Of a DNA stretch of 64,000 bases, positions 57,762-64,000 are shown piece by piece. Under the pieces are notes generated by a model. The model ran no database searches. It saw nothing but the letters and a program-made list of their open reading frames with translations, and was not told the origin of the DNA. The stretch spans positions 558,001-622,000 of the forward strand of contig NZ_RJJR01000001.1 of NCBI RefSeq assembly GCF_003721595.1, read 5' to 3'. This DNA is from Hanamia caeni. GTDB lineage: Bacteria; Bacteroidota; Bacteroidia; Chitinophagales; Chitinophagaceae. Positions within the stretch are counted from its first letter, which is position 1; each line of letters starts with the position of its first letter. The position numbers and the translations under genes are program-made.

Positions 57762-58177
57762 TTACTTAGTGATAGGGGTGTTATCAATTTTTATCTACTA
57801 AAGAAGATATAGCCGCATATTCTCCACTGTTTTTTTTCTGAGTGAAAACTGATGAAATTACAATAATGTTTTGATTTCGGAACCAGGATAGGCTGTAGAT
57901 AGAGTTGGAAATAGCCACGAATTATACTGTTGTTAGTAAACGAATAAATAAGAAGGATTTTTATTTCTTGTTGTGCGGATGTACGCCAGGGTAGAGGTGG
58001 AAAAGAGATTTATTTTTAAGGAAGATAAGGGCTTCGTATAATATTTTGTTGGCCACCATTTTCGAGTAATGTTCACAGTTAGAACCGCAACAGAAAAATC
58101 ATAACTTCGGACAAATATTATTTGAACAATGTTAGTAGAGCGTACAAGTAAGAAAATAATTATTTGGCTACCGGTAA
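57762..58177. other. Intergenic region, no gene seen
   Basis: A roughly 400-bp stretch, AT-rich. A minus-strand open frame of 207 codons covers 57933-58556, but it overlaps the GNAT gene and has low-complexity hydrophobic content, so it is not a gene. No repeat or RNA was recognised. Confidence 0.3.
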
Positions 58178-58348
58178 GCAGCAATAATATTACGACATTC
58201 AAACAATGAAATTCCTGGTGAATTAGAAACAAATATTTTGCTTCAGAACAACTATCCGGTTGACGACTTTTTGGGACTATCGCCGACAGAAATTCATAAT
58301 TTACTTTATCCCACTTATGGGAACAAATTCGCCTGTTCAATTTCGTAA
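58178..58348 (+). pseudogene. Fragment of an unidentified protein
   Basis: Open from after a TAA at 58175 to TAA 58346, with no credible start. It encodes SNNEIPGELETNILLQNNYP and DDFLGLSPTEIHNLLYPTYG. The LSPTEIHNLLY motif looks like the N-terminal part of SEC-C or pRiA4b-ORF3-type proteins, where an LSPxxMHxLLY segment is common. This match is from memory and tentative. Only two nucleotides separate its stop from the GNAT start. Confidence 0.45.
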
Positions 58349-58350
58349 CG

Positions 58351-58878
58351 ATGCCAAACATAAATTTTACACCTTTCCCAAATTTGACGACTGAAAGACT
58401 AACCCTTAGACAATTATCAATTAATGACCAGCAGGCTATTTTTGCTTTGCGTTCTGACCCGGAGATAAACAAGTATCTTGGCAGACAGCCAAGTAAGACG
58501 ATTGAAGACGTAATAAACTTTATCAATAAGATTAGAGATAACATTAAAAATAACAACTCAATTTACTGGGTAATTACCTTAACAAAGACAGCAACGTTTG
58601 TTGGGACCATTTGCCTGTTTAACTTTTCAAATGAAAATGAAAACAGTTGCGAAATTGGTTATGAACTTATGACAAAGTTTCAAGGGCAGGGGATAATGAC
58701 GGAAGCGATTGAGTTAGTCATTGATTACGTTTTTCAGACATTGCAATTTCAAAATATAGTGGCGTTTACGCATCGCAATAATCGAAAGTCAACTAAACTA
58801 CTGACGAAATTTAATTTTATAAAGTCGGAAGAACGCGATAAAGAAAATCCTGACTTAGATGTTTTCATGTTGACATAG
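58351..58878 (+). CDS. GNAT-family (RimJ/RimL-like) N-acetyltransferase
   Basis: 175 residues. RimJ/RimL-type start TERLTLRQLSINDQQAIFAL, central strand EIGYELMTKFQGQGIMTEAI with the acetyl-CoA-binding Q/GxGxxxE-like loop, and ending NNRKSTKLLTKFNFI. The protein probably acetylates a protein N-terminus or small amine; the target is unknown. It lies between two decayed gene fragments and has a noticeably AT-rich, AAT/AAC-heavy coding style, which hints at acquisition by transfer. Confidence 0.85.
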   Translation: MPNINFTPFPNLTTERLTLRQLSINDQQAIFALRSDPEINKYLGRQPSKTIEDVINFINKIRDNIKNNNSIYWVITLTKTATFVGTICLFNFSNENENSCEIGYELMTKFQGQGIMTEAIELVIDYVFQTLQFQNIVAFTHRNNRKSTKLLTKFNFIKSEERDKENPDLDVFMLT

Positions 58879-58941
58879 TAAAATTGACAAAAGAAAGCAA
58901 ATATCAGCACCCAAATAAAATTTTTAAAATTGAAACAAACC

Positions 58942-59135
58942 GGCAGCATTTACCCAAAATTGTATCTTATAAGGCTTTTCAAATCAATCTATGATAAAAC
59001 GCCTCATCAATACCTGAGACAAGTGCGAATTGAAAACGCTTAACATTTCTGAGCCTTCATTATCCGGTTTCATACACTTGCTTTGTGGTTGGGTTTGACA
59101 GTATAACTTCTTTTGCAGAGCAGACGAATAAATAT
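58942..59135 (+). pseudogene. Remnant of an AraC-family regulator (HTH portion)
   Basis: Two frames together spell an AraC HTH domain. From 58954 the frame reads KLYLIRLFKSIYDKTPHQYL then RQVRIENA, ending at TAA 59041. After a frame change, 59067-59135 reads VSYTCFVVGFDSITSFAEQT. These correspond to the two HTH units of an AraC protein. At least one nonsense change and one frameshift separate them, and no start or sensor domain remains. Confidence 0.7.
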
Positions 59136-59200
59136 CATCTTTTTATATTTATCAGCGCATCGCTGACGCAGCTCTTCTTAGTTGTACAAGTTGTAAATTA

Positions 59201-59239
59201 TTTTGTTTTTAAAATGTTTATCGTAATATTGCAATATTA
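59201..59239 (+). promoter_or_regulatory. arsR promoter with overlapping ArsR operator
   Basis: TTTTG at 59201-59205, an 18-nt spacer, then TAATATTG at 59224-59231 approximates the Bacteroidota promoter. The perfect 16-bp palindrome TAATATTGCAATATTA (59224-59239) covers the -7 region and lies 10 nt before the arsR start. This is the arrangement expected for repression by the ArsR dimer and relief by arsenite. Confidence 0.65.
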
Positions 59240-59249
59240 AATTGAAACT

Positions 59250-59579
59250 ATGGGTGCAACCAAGACGGAACATTTTACCAGCAAACAAAACGCCATTGCG
59301 ACAATGGCCAAAGCATTAGGGCATCCGGCACGCATTGCAATCTTTGAATATCTCATCAAAGTTGGCACTTGTATTTGTGGCGATATCGTAAACGAGCTCC
59401 CACTTGCACAGCCAACAATTTCGCAACACCTGAAAGAACTTAAAAGCGCCGGGCTGATTAAAGGCAACGTTGAAGGCAACAGCGTTTGTTATTGCATTGA
59501 TGAAAAGGCAATAGCTAAACTTAAAAATTACTTTGACAATGTATCAATAAAACTGGAAAAGAAAAACAATTGTTGTTAA
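59250..59579 (+). CDS. arsR: ArsR-family arsenic-responsive repressor
   Basis: 109 residues. Winged HTH with KALGHPARIAIFEYLIKVGT, recognition helix LPLAQPTISQHLKELKSAG and wing LIKGNVEGNSVCYCID. Candidate As(III) ligands are Cys in GTCICGDIV, VCYC and the C-terminal NNCC. It is the first gene of an arsR-arsM-arsC cluster, with a palindromic operator at its promoter. Confidence 0.9.
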   Translation: MGATKTEHFTSKQNAIATMAKALGHPARIAIFEYLIKVGTCICGDIVNELPLAQPTISQHLKELKSAGLIKGNVEGNSVCYCIDEKAIAKLKNYFDNVSIKLEKKNNCC

Positions 59580-59595
59580 TAAAAAAAAAGAATAA

Positions 59596-60432
59596 ATGCA
59601 AAATTCAGAACAGCTAAAAGAAATCGTAAAGCGGAAATACAGCGAAATCGCTTTACAGGACAAAGAAACCAATCAGTCTGCCTGCTGCGGCTCAGGTTGT
59701 TGCTCAACCGAAGTGTATAATATCATGACTGATGACTATAGCAACATGGAAGGCTACAATCCGGACGCTGACCTGGGATTAGGCTGCGGCTTACCAACGC
59801 AATTTGCACAAATAAAAAAGGGCGACACAGTAATTGATTTAGGTAGTGGCGCCGGCAACGACTGTTTTGTTGCACGAAATGAAACAGGCGAAGACGGGAG
59901 GGTAATAGGTATTGACTTTACGCCTGCAATGATTGAAAGAGCAAGGGCTAACGCACAAAAATTAGGTTTCGCAAATGTTGAATTCAGGCAAGGCGATATT
60001 GAAAACATTCCTGTTTCTTCAAACGTTGCTGATGTAATTGTAAGCAACTGCGTTCTAAATCTTGTGCCTGACAAAGACAAAGTATTCAAAGAAATTTTTC
60101 GCGTTTTAAAAGTTGGCGGGCACTTTAGTATTTCAGATGTTGTGTTAATCGGTGAGCTTCCTGAAGGTTTGCGCAAAGACGCTGAAATGTATGCTGGTTG
60201 CGTGTCAGGCGCAATACAAAAAAAAACCTACCTGGAATTAATCGAAATAAATGGTTTCAGCAACGTCACCATTCAAAAAGAAAAACCAATTAATATTCCC
60301 GGTGATATTTTGAAAAACTATTTGAGCGAAAAAGAACTCAACGATTTTAAAACCGGAACCACAGGCATTTTTAGCATTACGGTGTATGCAGACAAATCAA
60401 AGTCCTGCTGCGGTGCGGATTGTTGCAATTAA
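59596..60432 (+). CDS. arsM: Arsenite S-adenosylmethionine methyltransferase
   Basis: 278 residues. N-terminal Cys cluster SACCGSGCCSTEVYN, then a class I SAM-binding Rossmann fold (VIDLGSGAGNDCFVARNETG). Family-conserved cysteines are present: GLGCGLP, VSNCVLNL and YAGCVSGA, corresponding to the As(III)-binding and catalytic Cys set of ArsM. The C-terminal Cys-rich tail (SCCGADCCN) may bind arsenic. It methylates As(III) to volatile or less toxic species. Located 16 nt after arsR. Confidence 0.92.
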   Translation: MQNSEQLKEIVKRKYSEIALQDKETNQSACCGSGCCSTEVYNIMTDDYSNMEGYNPDADLGLGCGLPTQFAQIKKGDTVIDLGSGAGNDCFVARNETGEDGRVIGIDFTPAMIERARANAQKLGFANVEFRQGDIENIPVSSNVADVIVSNCVLNLVPDKDKVFKEIFRVLKVGGHFSISDVVLIGELPEGLRKDAEMYAGCVSGAIQKKTYLELIEINGFSNVTIQKEKPINIPGDILKNYLSEKELNDFKTGTTGIFSITVYADKSKSCCGADCCN

Positions 60433-60539
60433 AAAATATTGCAAAGCAATTCTCATGATGATTTCCTTAATTGCTTAGCGCTCGCCATTGGCTTTGACGC
60501 CAGGTTGTGCATCATCAACATTTGATATTGGTATAAGTT

Positions 60540-60956
60540 ATGAAGAAAAAAATTTTAGTGCTTTGCACAGGCAACAGTTGCCGAAGCCAGATTGCAGAAG
60601 GGTACCTGCGATTGTTTGCAGGCGACAAGGCAGAAGTTTACAGTGCGGGTATTGAAACACAGGGCGTAAACCCAAGAGCGGTTGAAACAATGAAAGAAGA
60701 CGGAGTTGATATTTCAAACAACACTTCAAACAACATTGACGAATACCGCGACATTGATTTTGATTTTGTAATCACCGTTTGCGACAATGCCAGAGAACGT
60801 TGCCCGTTCTTTCCGACAAAAGCAAAAATGTTTCATCAGAATTTTTATGACCCTGCAAAGGCAACAGGAACAGAAGAAGAAATTAAAGAACAGTTTCGTA
60901 AAGTGCGGCGACAAATAAAAAACTACTGTAAAAAATTTGTTGCCGACAATTTATAA
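60540..60956 (+). CDS. arsC: Thioredoxin-coupled arsenate reductase (LMW-PTP fold)
   Basis: 138 residues. The P-loop CX5R (Cys9-TGNSC-Arg15) and VITVCDNARERCPFFP, with the redox Cys pair near residue 80-88, match the S. aureus/B. subtilis type ArsC. It reduces As(V) to As(III) using thioredoxin. It lies about 110 nt after arsM. No arsenite exporter (acr3 or arsB) follows. Confidence 0.92.
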   Translation: MKKKILVLCTGNSCRSQIAEGYLRLFAGDKAEVYSAGIETQGVNPRAVETMKEDGVDISNNTSNNIDEYRDIDFDFVITVCDNARERCPFFPTKAKMFHQNFYDPAKATGTEEEIKEQFRKVRRQIKNYCKKFVADNL

Positions 60957-61290
60957 TCCACAACTACTTAGATGAAGGATATGCTGCAAATAATTGGTAT
61001 GGCAGCAGGTTGCCGGATGGAAGCATATGACATTTGTGGGTTAGCAAGCCAACTTTTATCTTTGAGAATTGGACTTCATTTTACAATTAATTGCTGGCAA
61101 CTGACGTAAGATTAAAGCGTTTATTAACGCTCAAACAGCAGAATAAATATCCAGGCTATTTCCGACTTAAAAAGAAGGTTTATGCTACGTGGGCTTTTCG
61201 CCCTGGTTCTCTGAAAAATTATATGAAGTTTGGAAGAAACAACCAGCGTTATTACAAGGTCGTGTAATCATAATTCAGAAATAATTTTAG
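60957..61290 (+). other. Intergenic region with a possible degraded ORF
   Basis: A frame without start from about 61091 to a TAA near 61266 reads LLATDVRLKRLLTLKQQNKY, then FRLKKKVYATWAFRPGSLKN and KFGRNNQRYYKVV. No family was recognised. It might be decayed coding DNA or chance. The rest of the gap shows nothing. Confidence 0.25.
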
Positions 61291-61328
61291 AAAAAAGGCA
61301 GTGAAATTTTTTCGCTGCTTTTTTTTTG
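61291..61328 (+). terminator. Probable intrinsic terminator
   Basis: AAAAAAGGCAGTGAAA pairs with TTTTTTCGCTGCTTTTTTTT, giving a stem that ends in a T-tract, though an A-tract on the other side makes it possibly bidirectional. It lies about 340 nt after arsC, isolating the arsenic cluster from the 61403 gene. Confidence 0.65.
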
Positions 61329-61402
61329 AATAGCTTTAGAACCGCTATTATGAACAGGTATTAAAAAATCCAGGATAATAAGTAAAATTTAAACATAAAA
61401 TA

Positions 61403-62284
61403 ATGACAACAAGACGCTCCTTTCTAAAAACCACTTCGGTTCTTTCAGCAGGATTAATGATCGCTCCTTCTTCATTTAAGGCAAAAAGTCCATTGATCGG
61501 TTTGCAATTATATACCGTTCGCGATGCGATGGGTAAAGACCCCAAAGCGACGCTGGCAAAGGTCGCGGCGATCGGCTATAATTCTCTTGAAGGCGCTACC
61601 TACACGGGAACTGAAAAGTTTTATGGCATGTCGCCGAAAGAATTTAAAGATGTTTTAAAACAAAATGGCCAGGTAATGTATAGCAGTCATTACATGCTGG
61701 GTGAAGCAAAATTTAACGGGAATTCAATGCAAGGAACCATTCTCAACGATTGGGACAAGGCCGTGGATGATGCGGCTGAAGTAGGATTGAAATATATGGT
61801 GTGCGCCTATTTGATGGATTCAGAACGAGGCGATTTGGATCATTATAAGAAGGTGGCTGACTATCTTAATACCGCAGGGGAAAGATGTAAAAAATCCGGC
61901 ATTCAATTGTGTTACCACAATCATAATTTTGAATTTGAAAAGCAGGATGGCAAATATCCTTATGATGTTTTATTGTCAACAGATCCTGATCTCGTAAAAA
62001 TGGAAATGGATATTTATTGGGTCACCAAAGCCGGCCAGGATCCCATTGCGCTTTTCAAAAAACATCCGGGAAGATTCCCTCTATGGCACGTAAAAGATAT
62101 GGATAAAACTCCTGCAAAAGATTTTACAGAAGTGGGAAATGGCGTAATCAATTTTAAAGAAATTTTCAAGCATAAAAACGAAGCAGGTATGAAATATTTT
62201 TATGTAGAACAGGATAAAACTCCCGGCGATCCATTTGTGAGCATCAAAGAAAGCATTGATTACATAAAGAAGAATTTGATATAG
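61403..62284 (+). CDS. Exported sugar phosphate isomerase/epimerase-like TIM-barrel protein
   Basis: 293 residues. N-terminal Tat-type signal (MTTRRSFLKTTSVLSAGLM). The rest is an AP-endonuclease-2/xylose-isomerase-like TIM barrel: IGLQLYTVRDAMGKDPKATL, GIQLCYHNHNFEFEKQDGKY, MEMDIYWVTKAGQDPI and WHVKDMDKTPAKDFTEVGNG. The conserved His/Asp/Glu metal ligands appear intact. Substrate unknown; exported members often act on periplasmic sugars or glycosides. It precedes the haemerythrin gene by 10 nt. Confidence 0.85.
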   Translation: MTTRRSFLKTTSVLSAGLMIAPSSFKAKSPLIGLQLYTVRDAMGKDPKATLAKVAAIGYNSLEGATYTGTEKFYGMSPKEFKDVLKQNGQVMYSSHYMLGEAKFNGNSMQGTILNDWDKAVDDAAEVGLKYMVCAYLMDSERGDLDHYKKVADYLNTAGERCKKSGIQLCYHNHNFEFEKQDGKYPYDVLLSTDPDLVKMEMDIYWVTKAGQDPIALFKKHPGRFPLWHVKDMDKTPAKDFTEVGNGVINFKEIFKHKNEAGMKYFYVEQDKTPGDPFVSIKESIDYIKKNLI

Positions 62285-62294
62285 AGAACAGGGT

Positions 62295-62810
62295 ATGAAT
62301 AAACCACTTTATCAGTTTTTTGCGAATGACCATCGTCGTATTGACGAACTTTTAGATAACGCTACGGCAGATATGAAGTCTGTGAAAGAAGAGTACTATC
62401 ACCGGTTTAGAACAGGCCTTTTGAAGCACATTAAAATGGAAGAAAAAATTCTTTTTCCTGCTGCGCAAAAGGCAAATGGCAATGTTGCGTTGCCTTTGGC
62501 AGCGAAGCTCCGGCTGGATCATGGCGCTTTAACCGCACTGATGGTGGTGCCGCCAACGCCGGATGTAATTAAGGTTTTGTATTATGTATTGGAAAAGCAT
62601 GATTTATTGGAAGAGGAAGCCGGTGGGATGTACGATGTTTGCGAAAAACTAACGGAAGGCGAAACAGCCGGACTTTTGCAGCAATTGGAAGAGGCGACCG
62701 AAGTGCCTGTTCATCCATACAATACAGCAGGGTATGCAGTGGATGTTGCCAAGCGAACTCTTTTGCGCGCTGGTTTTGATTTTGATTCCATTGTTGCAAG
62801 CTCTGTTTAA
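62295..62810 (+). CDS. Haemerythrin-domain protein
   Basis: 171 residues. A four-helix di-iron domain with ligand motifs NDHRRIDELL, LLKHIKMEEKILFPAA, LRLDHGALTALM and LEKHDLLEEEAGGMYDVC. No signal peptide, so cytoplasmic. The family binds O2 or iron or senses NO and redox state. The last ~30 residues (VDVAKRTLLRAGFDFDS) are unplaced. Close spacing suggests co-transcription with the upstream TIM-barrel gene. Confidence 0.85.
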   Translation: MNKPLYQFFANDHRRIDELLDNATADMKSVKEEYYHRFRTGLLKHIKMEEKILFPAAQKANGNVALPLAAKLRLDHGALTALMVVPPTPDVIKVLYYVLEKHDLLEEEAGGMYDVCEKLTEGETAGLLQQLEEATEVPVHPYNTAGYAVDVAKRTLLRAGFDFDSIVASSV

Positions 62811-62911
62811 ATCAGGAACGCTCATTAATTTAACTTGGAGAGACTGTTAAAACCCGCGATGGATAAGTCTTTCTACATTTTACTAACAAAACAATTTTTA
62901 ATTTATCAATT

Positions 62912-63694
62912 ATGAATAAAATTTTCAGATTAACCGCAATTATTTTTTCTTTTATGTTTCTTTCCAATAATTCTTATAGTAAAGCAATAAATAAGATGAT
63001 TTTTCAATTTAGAATTTATCATTTAAAAGATGAAAAACAGGTAAGCATTACCGATAGTTTTCTCCAACACGCCTTTATTCCTGCCTTACACCGGTTCGGA
63101 ATAAAAAATATTGGCGTTTTTAAGCCGCTGGACAATGATACCGCCGTGGACAAAAAGATTTATGTTTTAATCCCTTTTGCTTCGGTGGACCAGTGGATGA
63201 AAATCGATGAGCGCTTGCATTCAGATCTTTTTTTTAAGAAAGATGGAGAAAGTTTTTTGCATGCAGATGCGGCTGCACCTCCTTTTCAAAGGATGGAATC
63301 AATTTTGATGAATGCGTTTGATGGCCAGCCGGCAATGGATCTGCCGAAGCATAAGGACGCTGACAGAGTATTTGAGCTGAGAAGCTATGAAAGCCCGACT
63401 GTTCATTTGGCCGACACCAAAAGAGCCATGTTTAATAATGATGAAATGGAAATATTTATGCGTCTTGGTTTTAATCCGGTTTTTTATGGCGAAGTAATTT
63501 CCGGAGGTCGCATGCCCAACCTGATGTATATGCCCATATTTAAGAGTGTAGACGACAGGAATGCGCAATGGAAAGTTTTTGGAAGTGATCCGAAGTGGAA
63601 GGAAATATCGGCTGATCCCAAATACGAAAATAAGGTTTCTGTTTCTCACATTGACAGTATTCTTATGCATTCCACAGATTATTCTGATTATTAA
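62912..63694 (+). CDS. Exported NIPSNAP-family protein
   Basis: 260 residues with a signal peptide (LSNNSYSKA). Two NIPSNAP/dimeric alpha-beta-barrel units: FQFRIYHLKDEKQVSITDSF (about 30-125) and VFELRSYESPTVHLADTKRA (about 150-255). The HFIPALHRFGI-like and LRSYESP patterns are typical of Bacteroidota members, which have no established activity. It lies among a series of co-directional small genes. Confidence 0.85.
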   Translation: MNKIFRLTAIIFSFMFLSNNSYSKAINKMIFQFRIYHLKDEKQVSITDSFLQHAFIPALHRFGIKNIGVFKPLDNDTAVDKKIYVLIPFASVDQWMKIDERLHSDLFFKKDGESFLHADAAAPPFQRMESILMNAFDGQPAMDLPKHKDADRVFELRSYESPTVHLADTKRAMFNNDEMEIFMRLGFNPVFYGEVISGGRMPNLMYMPIFKSVDDRNAQWKVFGSDPKWKEISADPKYENKVSVSHIDSILMHSTDYSDY

Positions 63695-63711
63695 AAAATA
63701 AAGTAGCATTC

Positions 63712-64000
63712 ATGCGGTTCAAAACTTCCAGTGTCATAAAACTTTCAATTATCAGTAGTTGTATGATGTTATCAGTAAATAGCTTTTCTCAGAAAACGGG
63801 AATCTTTGAAGGGCAAACTGATGTGGGCAAAGTGCTTCATTCCGGTAATGCCATTTATAATTCAGCTAATGATGAATACGCTATTACCGGATCCGGAGCC
63901 AATATCTGGTTTACCAATGACGAATTTCATTTTGTATGGAAAAAAATGAGAGGCGATTTTATTTTACGTGCCCGCGGAAAATTCCAGGGAAAAAGTGGAG
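63712..64000 (+). CDS. Exported protein, 5' part only (TolB/PD40-associated type)
   Basis: Starts 17 nt after the NIPSNAP gene and runs off the window (96 codons seen). Signal peptide ending NSFSQ, then IFEGQTDVGKVLHSGNAIYN and GANIWFTNDEFHFVWKKMRG, then DFILRARGKFQG. This opening is typical of Bacteroidota proteins in which a jelly-roll domain precedes PD40/TolB propeller repeats, but the propeller part is outside the window. Confidence 0.6.
   Translation, partial: MRFKTSSVIKLSIISSCMMLSVNSFSQKTGIFEGQTDVGKVLHSGNAIYNSANDEYAITGSGANIWFTNDEFHFVWKKMRGDFILRARGKFQGKSG

Noticed and set aside
57933..58556. Minus-strand 207-codon open frame rich in Leu/Ile/Phe
   Set aside because: Overlaps the clear GNAT gene on the opposite strand, has no domain pattern, and its hydrophobic runs follow from AT-rich complement.
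59754..60176. Minus-strand 140-codon frame within arsM
   Set aside because: Antisense shadow of a well-supported gene.

Overview
The window looks like a chromosomal stretch of a Bacteroidota bacterium, most likely a soil or plant-associated member of the Chitinophagaceae. This is an inference from content: a SusC/SusD pair, secreted proteins with type IX secretion (T9SS) type A and type B C-terminal sorting domains, MBG-domain proteins, many TonB-dependent or lipoprotein export signals, moderately AT-rich DNA, and a promoter candidate that fits the phylum's TTTG-N19-TAnnTTTG pattern. No rRNA, tRNA, CRISPR array, insertion sequence or replication origin was seen.

Layout. 0-5 kb: a small HTH protein and a 1438-residue T9SS surface protein. 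5.6-8.1 kb (minus): a three-gene operon of ECF sigma factor, single-pass anti-sigma-like protein and exported protein. 8.4-13.7 kb: a TraB/GumN-domain protein with a very long extension, a DinB-like protein and a stand-alone cyclic-nucleotide-binding protein. 14.3-21.8 kb: a 1817-residue secreted subtilase-like/MBG protein with an unusual RALVN hexapeptide repeat, then a TPR adenylate cyclase. 22-24 kb (minus): a DUF1259 protein and a YncE-like propeller lipoprotein.

24.2-43.8 kb is a polysaccharide utilisation locus: a divergent AraC regulator, SusC, SusD, a GH39-like enzyme, a GH43/GH117-like propeller, a GH106-related enzyme, a GH78 rhamnosidase, a GH106 rhamnosidase and an arabinose/fucose isomerase-like enzyme. 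Three rhamnosidase-type enzymes suggest a rhamnose-rich plant glycan (pectin or arabinogalactan type). Glycan would be bound and imported by SusCD, trimmed by exported enzymes, and a released sugar isomerised in the cytoplasm.

44-54 kb mixes stress and signalling genes: a DUF4242/cyclase-like/AraC fusion regulator, a truncated-haemoglobin gene broken by one in-frame stop, a covalent-FAD oxidoreductase, a di-iron repair protein (RIC/ScdA) that lacks its usual cysteines, a dienelactone hydrolase, and a TonB receptor, YfiR, CHASE8-like histidine kinase and response regulator series. 54-64 kb holds a VOC protein, a 5'-truncated hydrolase remnant, a Kef-type antiporter with its oxidoreductase, a GNAT acetyltransferase flanked by two gene remnants, an arsR-arsM-arsC cluster without an exporter, a TIM-barrel isomerase, a haemerythrin, a NIPSNAP protein and the start of another exported protein.

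One cross-cutting signal: five of the six convergent gene junctions carry related short non-coding repeats built around CTGGCGCAGGTCT, including a 109-bp tandem pair at 12.8-13.0 kb. These look like an undescribed intergenic repeat family.
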